IMG/VR virus record: IMGVR_UViG_3300036772_000564
Span: 1 to 23,110 of that record
Source of the DNA: a virus
Reading direction: 5' to 3' (one strand)
Length of the DNA stretch: 23,110 nucleotides
The notes under the pieces are model-generated. The model was given only the letters and a program-made list of their open reading frames with translations, was not told the origin of the DNA and searched no databases. This document shows positions 7,450 to 13,338 of this stretch, piece by piece. Every line of letters begins with the position of its first letter. The stretch's first letter is position 1. Made by a program: the position numbers and the translations under genes.

Positions 7450-8044
7450 CAACTGCGTGGAAGTGGGGCAGATGTACTTCAGCGCCGCGGCGCAACGTGA
7501 CAAGGCCGTTCCGCAAGACGAAGTCACGAAAAGCATCCGCAAGAATTTCGCCGGCCTGTCGAAGGAATACAACATCGACCTGGTCGTGACGGCAGCATTC
7601 AAGCACTTTGACGTCAGCCCGGAAACGCTCCAAGGGCTTGCGTCCGCCAAGTGCGAGGACGACCACGCGCAAGCAGTCGACGCGAACCCGGCCGCCGACG
7701 CTAAGAGCGCCGCACCGATCGTCGCCAGCGGATACAGCCATGCATTCGACGTCTGCGTGTCGAAATCGAATGGCGTCACCGTGGAAATGCTGGATTGCAT
7801 CGCGACGGAAACCGGCAAGCAGGGCGATCAACTAAACCGGACCTATCAGGCCTCCATGGCGATGCTGGCGCCCGACAGGCGCACCGATCTGCGGAGCGCT
7901 CAGCGCACGTGGATCAAGCAGCGCGACTCGAAATGCGCGCTCGACACAGAAGGCGGCACCGCGGCGCAGATCAATAGCGCGTCATGCGTGCTTGATATGA
8001 CTGCGGCGCGCGCGAAAGAACTGCTGGCCATGCGGGGCAAATAG
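7388..8044 (+). CDS. Secreted LprI-type lysozyme-inhibitor-like protein (DUF1311 domain)
   Basis: 218 residues. Signal peptide MKPLIIAIAAFLTAGHAFA, with likely cleavage after residue 19, so a periplasmic product. Residues about 116-213 fit the LprI/DUF1311 domain: YSHAFDVCVSKSNGVT, MLDCIATE, QLNRTYQASMAML, RRTDLRSAQRTWIKQRDSKC, then GGT and a final SCVLDMTAARAKEL, with cysteines 123, 137, 183 and 200 placed as in that family. Residues 20-90 are a separate N-terminal part with Cys23 and Cys89, which I do not recognise. LprI of Mycobacterium inhibits lysozyme, and many proteobacterial members are uncharacterised. In a phage it could protect the infected cell from incoming phage lysozymes or other muramidases (inference). 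GAGAGAGACC precedes the ATG, as in the island B barrel gene. Its 3' end converges with the minus-strand gene 14 bp away. Confidence 0.75.
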   Translation: MKPLIIAIAAFLTAGHAFAANNCVEVGQMYFSAAAQRDKAVPQDEVTKSIRKNFAGLSKEYNIDLVVTAAFKHFDVSPETLQGLASAKCEDDHAQAVDANPAADAKSAAPIVASGYSHAFDVCVSKSNGVTVEMLDCIATETGKQGDQLNRTYQASMAMLAPDRRTDLRSAQRTWIKQRDSKCALDTEGGTAAQINSASCVLDMTAARAKELLAMRGK

Positions 8045-8058
8045 CCCGTCGCCGGCAG

Positions 8059-8553
8059 TCATTCCCCGAACGCGAACACCATCAAATCACGCTTTTCGAT
8101 CCTGTACCGCCGCGCAAACGGCGGAACGTTCACGACCGCGTCGACCTCCATCACTTCGTAGGCTATTTTCACATCCGCTGATATCTCGATCGCGAGGACG
8201 TCGTGCTTGTTGACCACCTTGGCGTCTGGATCGGTCGGCGGGGTGAGGAATTCGACCATCACGTACATCTCCGCGGCGGACTGGTCGACACCATCGTCTC
8301 TATTGACCATCTGCGCCGAGACGAACGGCTCGCAGTTTAGGAGCTTCGCTGCACCTAGATCCTCATAGTCGACAGCCGCCTCGTCTTCGGAGTCGAGTAC
8401 CGTCATGCCGCCGAGCGTTGGATAACCCTCCGTCTCCGTATCCGATGCGCGCGTGACGACCTTGCGATAGACCTCGCAATCCATGTTGTTCGGATGTCGC
8501 AGCGTGACGTTGCGCGCCATCAGGTTCATTTGCTGCGGGACGGTACTCAGCAT
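8059..8553 (-). CDS. Hypothetical virion-cluster protein
   Basis: 164 residues from the ATG at 8553. This start, not one nine codons upstream, gives an 8-bp gap after the TAG of the zinc-motif gene and an AGGCG at a workable distance. The protein is acidic with many beta-prone segments (MYVMVEFLTPP, HDVLAIEISADVKIAYEVMEVDAVV, YRIEKRDLMVFAFGE). No domain is recognised. Tight packing with structural genes and this strand-rich composition suggest a neck, head-completion or minor structural role. That is inference from context only. Confidence 0.6.
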   Translation of the reverse strand: MLSTVPQQMNLMARNVTLRHPNNMDCEVYRKVVTRASDTETEGYPTLGGMTVLDSEDEAAVDYEDLGAAKLLNCEPFVSAQMVNRDDGVDQSAAEMYVMVEFLTPPTDPDAKVVNKHDVLAIEISADVKIAYEVMEVDAVVNVPPFARRYRIEKRDLMVFAFGE

Positions 8554-8560
8554 GGGGCGC

Positions 8561-9601
8561 CTATTTCGAAAGGGTCGCATGGATTTTGTCGTAGTCGGCT
8601 TGCGATAGCTGGCCGAGGTCTTTCAGCTTGCGCAGGTTCTTCAGCGCGTCGGCGCGGGCCTTGTCCGCTGTTTTCTTCGGCTGCTTTTCTTTCTCGGCGG
8701 TCCACTTCTTTTTGAGGCGCGCGCGGAGTGGATCCCAGTCAGCTTTGGGGCCGGGAAGCTTAACCTCGACGTCGCGCGCCGCTTTGCGCTGCCGGTTCGC
8801 AATATCGCGCGCCTCTTCCGTCGTAGTCGCCTCATTCTGGCGCGGATGTTCATGCTGATTGCGCGATACCATCCGCGCGATGACTTCGCGTATCGCCGAG
8901 CTTCGCTGGAATTCTGTGAGCGTCCGGAGGATGTGTTTGCATCCAAGGCCGGTCAGCAAGGGATTGCGCAGCTTCGGATAGACCGTTTCTGGAGGCCCTG
9001 CATTCACCCCGCCGACCGTGGCTACATAGGCAAAGGTGAAGCGCCAGGAACCGCAATCGCACCAAACCTGCAGTTTGCTGGACCGCTGCATCTTCGATGC
9101 AATAGCTTTTGGCGTGTCCGGTTGCGACGCCAGCGAAACGAAGTCCAGAATCTTGACGATCGTGTAGTGGCGTTTGACGTTCGATTCTTCGCTGGCATTC
9201 GTGATAAACCGCATCGTGCCGCGGTTCGATGAGGACGGAATGGCATAGTGGATCTGCTCGTTCGCGCGCTCGCGATCGGCGTCTCGCGAGAGGTTGATAA
9301 TCTGCTGCGCCGTCAGACCCTTTGAGTAGTGGCGCGCGACCGTCGCAACGTTGTCGCGGAATGCTGCTAGGTCATCGTCCGTGAGCGGCCGAATCTCTCC
9401 GCCCAACGTAGTCATCAGGACGCGCGAGGCGTCGTAATTCCCCCGAAGGTCGGAAGGCGTCAGCAGGTTCGGCGAGCGGCGCTTGATTGCGTCGTAGCGA
9501 GCGAACCGCGCAATCGCTTCTTTGATCGCCCCGCGGGTCTTGACTACGTGCGGGATATGACTCGCGCGCGCCTTGGGCCGCGACTTCGGTTTGACGGCCA
9601 C
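8561..9601 (-). CDS. SWIM-type zinc-motif structural protein
   Basis: 346 residues with a GTG start at 9601 and a GGGGG run just upstream. Residues 181-223 hold CDCGSWRFTFAYV ... PLLTGLGCKHILRTL, that is C181-x-C183 ... C221-x-H223. This is the SWIM-like CxC-(n)-CxH zinc ligand set, with the 'NPxxxGxCKH' context seen in a group of phage virion-associated proteins. The N-terminal 110 residues are helical and basic. Residues 285-346 are Lys/Arg-rich (RARLKKKWTAEKEKQPKK), likely nucleic-acid contacting or disordered. It lies between a 129-residue unknown and the 164-residue protein in one tight operon. The zinc motif is seen directly. Its role, DNA-contacting virion component or assembly factor, is inference. 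Confidence 0.65.
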   Translation of the reverse strand: MAVKPKSRPKARASHIPHVVKTRGAIKEAIARFARYDAIKRRSPNLLTPSDLRGNYDASRVLMTTLGGEIRPLTDDDLAAFRDNVATVARHYSKGLTAQQIINLSRDADRERANEQIHYAIPSSSNRGTMRFITNASEESNVKRHYTIVKILDFVSLASQPDTPKAIASKMQRSSKLQVWCDCGSWRFTFAYVATVGGVNAGPPETVYPKLRNPLLTGLGCKHILRTLTEFQRSSAIREVIARMVSRNQHEHPRQNEATTTEEARDIANRQRKAARDVEVKLPGPKADWDPLRARLKKKWTAEKEKQPKKTADKARADALKNLRKLKDLGQLSQADYDKIHATLSK

Positions 9602-9603
9602 GG

Positions 9604-9993
9604 CTAGCCCCCGCTCGTCAGCGCGATCGTCTGTCGAGTTACGAGGGCGACGTACTCGGGCGGGATGAAGTTAGCCGGCGTCGGCGTCCGGTCATCCGCA
9701 AGGTTCACGAACTTCGCCTGCGTCTTGAAACTCTTTAACGTGGCCGCGTCCGGAAGGATCAGCAGTTGTTCCGGCATTTCCTGCTCTACCGAATCGAGCC
9801 CGGCCGCCGCCATGATCGTCAAAAACTCATCGGGAATGCCGTAGACGCGCCGGCTAGCCAGTGTCATGTCCCATCGCTCATCAGGCTTCGTTTGATAGCT
9901 CTGCGTGACGGCCCAAGCCGGTGTCGTCAGGGCGTACTGGCGCACCAACTGATAGAAGATGGCGACGGCTGAGCTATTGGTTTCGATGGACAT
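9604..9993 (-). CDS. Hypothetical phage protein
   Basis: 129 residues from ATG 9993, read as MSIETNSSAVAIFYQLVRQYAL. The upstream TTG would add four residues and is less likely. It ends 2 bp before the GTG of the zinc-motif gene. It includes VTQSYQTKPDERWDMTLASRRVYGIPDEFLTIMAAAGLDSVEQEMPEQ in its middle (cited in part), a mix of helix and turn with no recognised motif. Such short proteins between tail-fibre and head genes in myoviruses are often baseplate or neck parts, but nothing in the sequence fixes that. Confidence 0.55.
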   Translation of the reverse strand: MSIETNSSAVAIFYQLVRQYALTTPAWAVTQSYQTKPDERWDMTLASRRVYGIPDEFLTIMAAAGLDSVEQEMPEQLLILPDAATLKSFKTQAKFVNLADDRTPTPANFIPPEYVALVTRQTIALTSGG

Positions 9994-10051
9994 GCAGGTT
10001 CGCAAAGGAATGTGAACCTATCATCGCGCTGAGCCATGCAACGAAGTCGTC

Positions 10052-10159
10052 TTACTTTCCGGCTTGAAGATATACAACGGCTTCGCCGGCACTGGCGGCG
10101 AGTCGAGCGATTGCCTCGAGCGTCTCCGCGTCAGTGCCGTTTGCTACTACGTGCTTCGT
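10052..10159 (-). CDS. 35-codon ORF with ACG at the expected start (remnant or non-AUG gene)
   Basis: The fibre gene ends AGC TAA, and the frame entered at the overlapping ACG (bases 10159-10157) is open for 35 codons to TAA at 10052-10054. The junction reads TAACG, where this operon elsewhere uses TAATG (21902-21898, 3567-3563). One T in place of C would give a normal coupled start. The product is protein-like: an acidic/Ala amphipathic helix (TDAETLEAIARLAASAGEAV) ending VVYLQAGK. GTGGA lies about 9 nt upstream. It may be a gene silenced by a start-codon change, a rare ACG start, or chance. Confidence 0.35.
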   Translation of the reverse strand, partial: TKHVVANGTDAETLEAIARLAASAGEAVVYLQAGK

Positions 10160-11115
10160 TAGCTGTATTCCACGACGATGATTGCGCCTGGCGCTCCGTG
10201 GCCGCCAACTTGGACTCCAACGGTTCCGCCAGCCAAGGCGCCACCGCCACCCGATCCGGGCGTCGTAGCGTCGGTACCCGGCCCGGAGTTTGTCGGTCTC
10301 CCATTGCCGCCGCCACCTAGAATCGATGAGCCGCCAGATCCCGAGAGGAAACTGGTAATGGACGTAGCAAAACCGGGCTGGCCATCCCCTCCCTTCGCGT
10401 TGAAGACGTTGCCACCTGTTGCATGCCCGCCCGCCAACGCCGTTGTCAGGTACGGCGGCGCGGCGGCGATACCGTTTCCGCCTGGCGCACCACCGCTCGC
10501 GACAAGCAGATTGCCGAATGATGTTTGGCCACCGGCATTGCCAGCTGTACCTCCTCCGCCAATCGTCATCGTTTGACCAGCAAAGCTCGAAGTCAGATAG
10601 CTGCGTGCGGCGCCGCCAGCCGAACCGCCCGAGGCAACGCTGATCTGGCCTGCTGCCGTTGTGGTCGTGTTTCCGCCGCCACCACCACCGCCAATCACCG
10701 TAACATCAATCGCGTTGGTGCCTGGCGTCGGAGTGTAAGCACCGTTTGCGGTGAATGTCCGTGTCGCGAGTACGCGCCCCGTGGCTTGTCCACGCTGCAT
10801 TGCGTGCTCGCTATGCGTGGCCGGCGCGACCTGTTGCGCGGCACCTGTGCAATCAAGCAGTACCCAGCACACGCTGCCTGAATTCAGCAACGGTCCGATA
10901 TACGAGACCAGCGTTACGTTGCCTCCGGCGACAATCTCATTGCCCTGCAAGGGTTGGCCACCGAGCCCAAAGACAGGACTTCCAACGAGTCCATCGGGCG
11001 CGTACGTAGCGTCTTCAGTATTGGTCTCGATAGCGGGAAATCTTTGAAAAATTCCGCTTGCGGTGGGCAACGCGGTCATTGGCAGCGAATTGAAAGATGT
11101 GTAGGCAGTCGTCAT
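10159..11115 (-). CDS. Second glycine-rich tail-fibre/adhesin protein
   Basis: 318 residues, with an ATG preceded by GGGA at 7 nt. Residues about 96-140 (VAPATHSEHAMQRGQATGR, then TPTPGTNAIDVTV) match the same region of the 538-residue fibre (IAPATQPSHAVQLGQMTGR). Residues 142-314 are a glycine-rich sandwich-like region that again parallels the first fibre, down to a shared EYS ending. Short glycine runs with serine/threonine-rich edges are typical of receptor-binding tips built from polyglycine helices, as known for the T-even-type S16 gp38 adhesin. The N-terminal 95 residues differ from the first fibre and lack its baseplate-attachment domain. I infer an adhesin tip or alternative receptor-binding protein. 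Confidence 0.7.
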   Translation of the reverse strand: MTTAYTSFNSLPMTALPTASGIFQRFPAIETNTEDATYAPDGLVGSPVFGLGGQPLQGNEIVAGGNVTLVSYIGPLLNSGSVCWVLLDCTGAAQQVAPATHSEHAMQRGQATGRVLATRTFTANGAYTPTPGTNAIDVTVIGGGGGGGNTTTTAAGQISVASGGSAGGAARSYLTSSFAGQTMTIGGGGTAGNAGGQTSFGNLLVASGGAPGGNGIAAAPPYLTTALAGGHATGGNVFNAKGGDGQPGFATSITSFLSGSGGSSILGGGGNGRPTNSGPGTDATTPGSGGGGALAGGTVGVQVGGHGAPGAIIVVEYS

Positions 11116-11129
11116 TTGTCATTCCCATG

Positions 11130-11163
11130 AATTAGAGAGCCAGCGCGGCTCCGCTGTCTAATT
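11130..11163. other. Stem-loop upstream of the second fibre gene
   Basis: AATTAGA (11130-11136) and TCTAATT (11157-11163) are exact inverted arms, with inner pairing GAGCC/GGCTC or CAGCG/CGCTG. On the minus strand it sits in the 5' leader of the fibre gene, 15 nt before its ATG. On the plus strand it would be a start-side or boundary structure. Its function is unknown. Confidence 0.4.
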
Positions 11164-11363
11164 TAGTGAACTCTTAAAATCTGACCAACCCGATTTTCCA
11201 TGCGGCAACGTCGCCTCGTATCCGCCGTTAGGCGGTTAGGAAAACGTGCATAGTCAAGAGCCGGCTGCAGCACCGATGTACTGCTTCATGATGAAGTCGT
11301 TCCGGGTTGGTAAGTAACTCAAGCAGCGCCCCATCAGCTATTCCTGATGGGGCGCCGCTTTTT
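11164..11363 (+). ncRNA. Candidate small RNA / untranslated transcript ending at a strong terminator
   Basis: About 200 bp with no credible ORF on either strand. It ends on the plus strand with the textbook terminator at 11326-11363 although no plus-strand gene precedes it for 3 kb. It holds short hairpins (CCGCC gtta GGCGG at 11222-11235; CTTCAT g ATGAAG around 11284-11296) and a TAAAAT at 11175-11180 that could be a -10, without a good -35. Alternatives are that the terminator stops antisense read-through from island A, or that it insulates island B. Confidence 0.25.
11326..11363 (+). terminator. Strong Rho-independent terminator, plus strand
   Basis: A perfect 12-bp stem (GCGCCCCATCAG with CTGATGGGGCGC), 6-nt loop CTATTC, then CGCTTTTTG. 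The T-tract supports the plus direction. On the minus strand the stem is followed by TGCTTGAG, which is weak. No plus-strand ORF ends upstream of it within this intergenic region. Confidence 0.85.
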
Positions 11364-11493
11364 GTCAAAAATATGAACCGGCCGGGCTATTCCTCGAAGC
11401 GTTATCGAGTGCTCCATGAAGCACGACGTTCCGTCGCCGGTATCTGCGTACCCCAGAAGCACGCGAGAGTTGAGCCTTTCCTCGAAGATTCCT

Positions 11494-11526
11494 TGCTAAT
11501 AATAGCCATATACGGCTATTATTAGC
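11494..11526 (+). promoter_or_regulatory. Island B promoter embedded in a perfect inverted repeat
   Basis: GCTAATAATAGCC (11495-11507), a 6-nt spacer and GGCTATTATTAGC (11514-11526) form a perfect 13-bp inverted repeat. The same bases contain a sigma70-like promoter: TTGCTA (11494-11499), exactly 17 bp, TATTAT (11517-11522). The lipoprotein ATG follows 48 bp after the -10, with AAGGA in front. A dyad covering both promoter elements is the classic layout for a dimeric repressor operator. The related element at 6847-6878 supports shared control. Confidence 0.7.
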
Positions 11527-11569
11527 CGCGTAGTGAATTTGCTTTTTACCCCAACCGCTCAAGGAAGCT

Positions 11570-12460
11570 ATGAAAACGTCTCAGGCAATACGTTACCTCG
11601 CAGTGTCTGCACTTGCAGCTTGCATGCTTGCTGGATGCGGTGGATCTGGAAAGGCATCGCCCAATGGATCGATCAAAGGAGCCTCACCGGTGGGCGGCGC
11701 ATCAGCGCCGGCCGCGGCATCTGAGTCGGTCGCGGATCCAGTGCCGTCGTCCGCGCCGACAGGTGATCCTGCGCCCGCATCAAAACCCGCGGCCTCGGCT
11801 CCCGACGCAGCGAGTGCGCCAACAACTTCGGAGCCGTCAGCCCCGGCAGCGGTGCCAGTGCTGATCGAGGTTCACGGTGACGACGCGATGCTCGGAATGA
11901 CGTCGCAAATGGGCATGGCGAGCCAACAGAGTGAGCCGGCGGACGTTCAAGCGATGTTGCGCGATCTACTGAGCGACCAGGCTATCACGGTCGACAACAG
12001 GGCCGAAGGCGGCACGGCATCGACGATCATCAACATGATGAATGGCGTCGATGGTGGAGGGGCGCCGTTCGCGCAGCGCGTGCTGACGTCCAAAGCACAG
12101 ATCGTTCTGGACAATCACGCGATCGAGGATGACCTGTCGCAATCGCTCGGGCCGTACGCGGACGCACTGATTGCGTGGGTTCAAGCAGTCCGCGCGGCAG
12201 GAAAGATTCCGGTTCTCGAAGAACCGAACCCGGTGTGCGATGCCGATCATCCGCATCTGGACAACTACGTTGCGACGATGGACGGTGTGGCTGAACAGTA
12301 CAACGTGCCGCTCGTCAAACAGTTCGATTACATCCAGACGCTACCGAACTGGCAGTCGCATTTCAACGCCTGCCTCTACCCGGATGAATGGATATTCCAG
12401 ATCAAGGCGCAACGCGAAGCTGCGATCCTCGCGCCGATCGTTCAATCGTTGATGAAATAA
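11570..12460 (+). CDS. Outer-membrane-type lipoprotein with a degenerate SGNH-hydrolase fold
   Basis: 296 residues, with SD AAGGA. Lipobox LAGC with Cys23 and Gly at +2 (no Asp, so outer-membrane sorting is expected). Residues 24-95 are a Ser/Ala/Pro linker. Residues 96-296 follow the SGNH/GDSL order, but key positions differ. Block I reads HGDDAML (Asp105 where Ser belongs). Block II keeps Gly (AEGGTAS, 146-151). Block III reads LDNHAIED (Glu186 in place of the Asn of G-x-N-D). Block V reads ACLYPDEW (Ala267 and Tyr270 in place of Asp and His of D-x-x-H-P). Family members with this ending continue similarly (FQIKAQ). So Ser, Asn, Asp and His all appear replaced while the scaffold is kept. 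I infer a pseudo-hydrolase, perhaps glycan-binding. SGNH domains are often fused to OafA-type acyltransferases, and one is encoded two genes downstream. Confidence 0.75.
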   Translation: MKTSQAIRYLAVSALAACMLAGCGGSGKASPNGSIKGASPVGGASAPAAASESVADPVPSSAPTGDPAPASKPAASAPDAASAPTTSEPSAPAAVPVLIEVHGDDAMLGMTSQMGMASQQSEPADVQAMLRDLLSDQAITVDNRAEGGTASTIINMMNGVDGGGAPFAQRVLTSKAQIVLDNHAIEDDLSQSLGPYADALIAWVQAVRAAGKIPVLEEPNPVCDADHPHLDNYVATMDGVAEQYNVPLVKQFDYIQTLPNWQSHFNACLYPDEWIFQIKAQREAAILAPIVQSLMK

Positions 12461-12466
12461 AACAGT

Positions 12467-12498
12467 GCGCCCACATCGGCTGTCACCGGTGCGGGCGC
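12467..12498 (+). other. Intercistronic hairpin after the lipoprotein gene
   Basis: GCGCCC-A-CATCGG pairs with CCGGTG-C-GGGCGC (one mismatch, one G-U) around a 6-nt loop, beginning 6 nt after the stop codon. No T-run follows, so full termination is unlikely. It may stabilise the upstream message or reduce downstream expression. Confidence 0.5.
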
Positions 12499-12533
12499 GG
12501 TGATCCACAGCAGTTACTTGAGAGAGACCGACC

Positions 12534-13241
12534 ATGAATCGGGTTCAGTATATCGCGGCTGCGGTCGCGGGGGTAGCACTCGCCTTTTCAACCGTAGCGC
12601 ACGCGGATAGCATCGCCGATTATGTCCACCCTGAAGCGGGAATCGGTGCATCCCTCTACAGCAAAGGCCCTGACGGCTTCTGGTTTCAGGAAGCCTTTCC
12701 GCACAAGATGCGCCTTGAGGTGCCTGCGTTCGAGGTTGGTCTGACTGGCCCGATCTATCAGGCGGCTAACTGGGGCATCGACTGGCATGCGGATTGGGCA
12801 TGGCTCGGTATGGTCAACACGGACGCCAAGGCCGTTCCGCTCGATGCTAATTACAACGCGCATACGAAGGGTTGCAACGGGCAATGCCTGCCTCTCGCTG
12901 ACTATCGCGGAAGCGGTCATGCACAGGCGTTTCTGCTCGCGCTGGAGCCTCACTACGACATCGGCAAATGGCGCCTCGGCGTCGAGGCTGGACCGACTCT
13001 GTATCACGCCACATGGACCGAGGATGTCAGCAACATTCAGTACACGGCAGGCGCCGATCCAATCAGCCTACGTCTAGCCAGCACAGACGGCTGGCGCTTC
13101 GGATGGGTCATCGGTGCGTCAGTCTCGCGCGGGCCGTTCTCGCTGGTCTATCAGCACTTCCTCATGAAGGCTAGCAGCTCGAACCCGGCGCCTCCGATCT
13201 GGCATTCGGTGGATTTGCTGATCGCGCGATACAGGTTCTAA
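12534..13241 (+). CDS. Secreted protein, probable outer-membrane beta-barrel
   Basis: 235 residues. The signal peptide ends at AHA (about residue 25). The mature part has repeated short strands of alternating aromatic and polar residues (GFWFQEAF, FEVGLTGPIY, WGIDWHADWAWLGMV, AFLLALEPHYDI, WRLGVEAGPTLYHATW, WRFGWVIGASV, FSLVYQHFLM, SVDLLIARYRF) and ends in Phe after YR, the usual C-terminal signal for barrel insertion. About 8-10 strands would suit a small barrel. A Cys pair lies in one loop (GCNGQCL). It sits between the SGNH-type lipoprotein and the acyltransferase genes and has GAGAGAGACC upstream. Family unknown. Roles such as receptor masking or lipid A/O-antigen processing are possible but not shown. 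Confidence 0.7.
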   Translation: MNRVQYIAAAVAGVALAFSTVAHADSIADYVHPEAGIGASLYSKGPDGFWFQEAFPHKMRLEVPAFEVGLTGPIYQAANWGIDWHADWAWLGMVNTDAKAVPLDANYNAHTKGCNGQCLPLADYRGSGHAQAFLLALEPHYDIGKWRLGVEAGPTLYHATWTEDVSNIQYTAGADPISLRLASTDGWRFGWVIGASVSRGPFSLVYQHFLMKASSSNPAPPIWHSVDLLIARYRF

Positions 13242-13338
13242 ACCGATCGTCAAAGCCATTACCAATGAAGACTGACGTGCTTATGGTTAAATACCCGCCG
13301 TAGACCATACCGCCCACACAACCGGCATTCGATTTCGC
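13242..13338 (+). other. Gap between barrel and acyltransferase genes; no clear signal
   Basis: 97 bp without an ORF. TATGGT ... ACCATA is a short inverted repeat around 13281-13308. I see no convincing promoter or ribosome-binding site for the next gene. Composition is lower in GC than the phage genes nearby (by eye). Confidence 0.4.

Noticed and set aside
10178-10576. Proline-rich plus-strand ORF opposite the second fibre
   Set aside because: It is the antisense reading of glycine codons and has no independent support.
11164-11325. Possible tRNA in the structured intergenic region
   Set aside because: No cloverleaf, T-loop consensus or CCA end could be fitted by eye.
11307-11525. Plus-strand 72-codon ORF before the lipoprotein
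   Set aside because: It begins with TTG, runs through the terminator at 11326-11363 and through the promoter dyad, so it is not credible as a gene.
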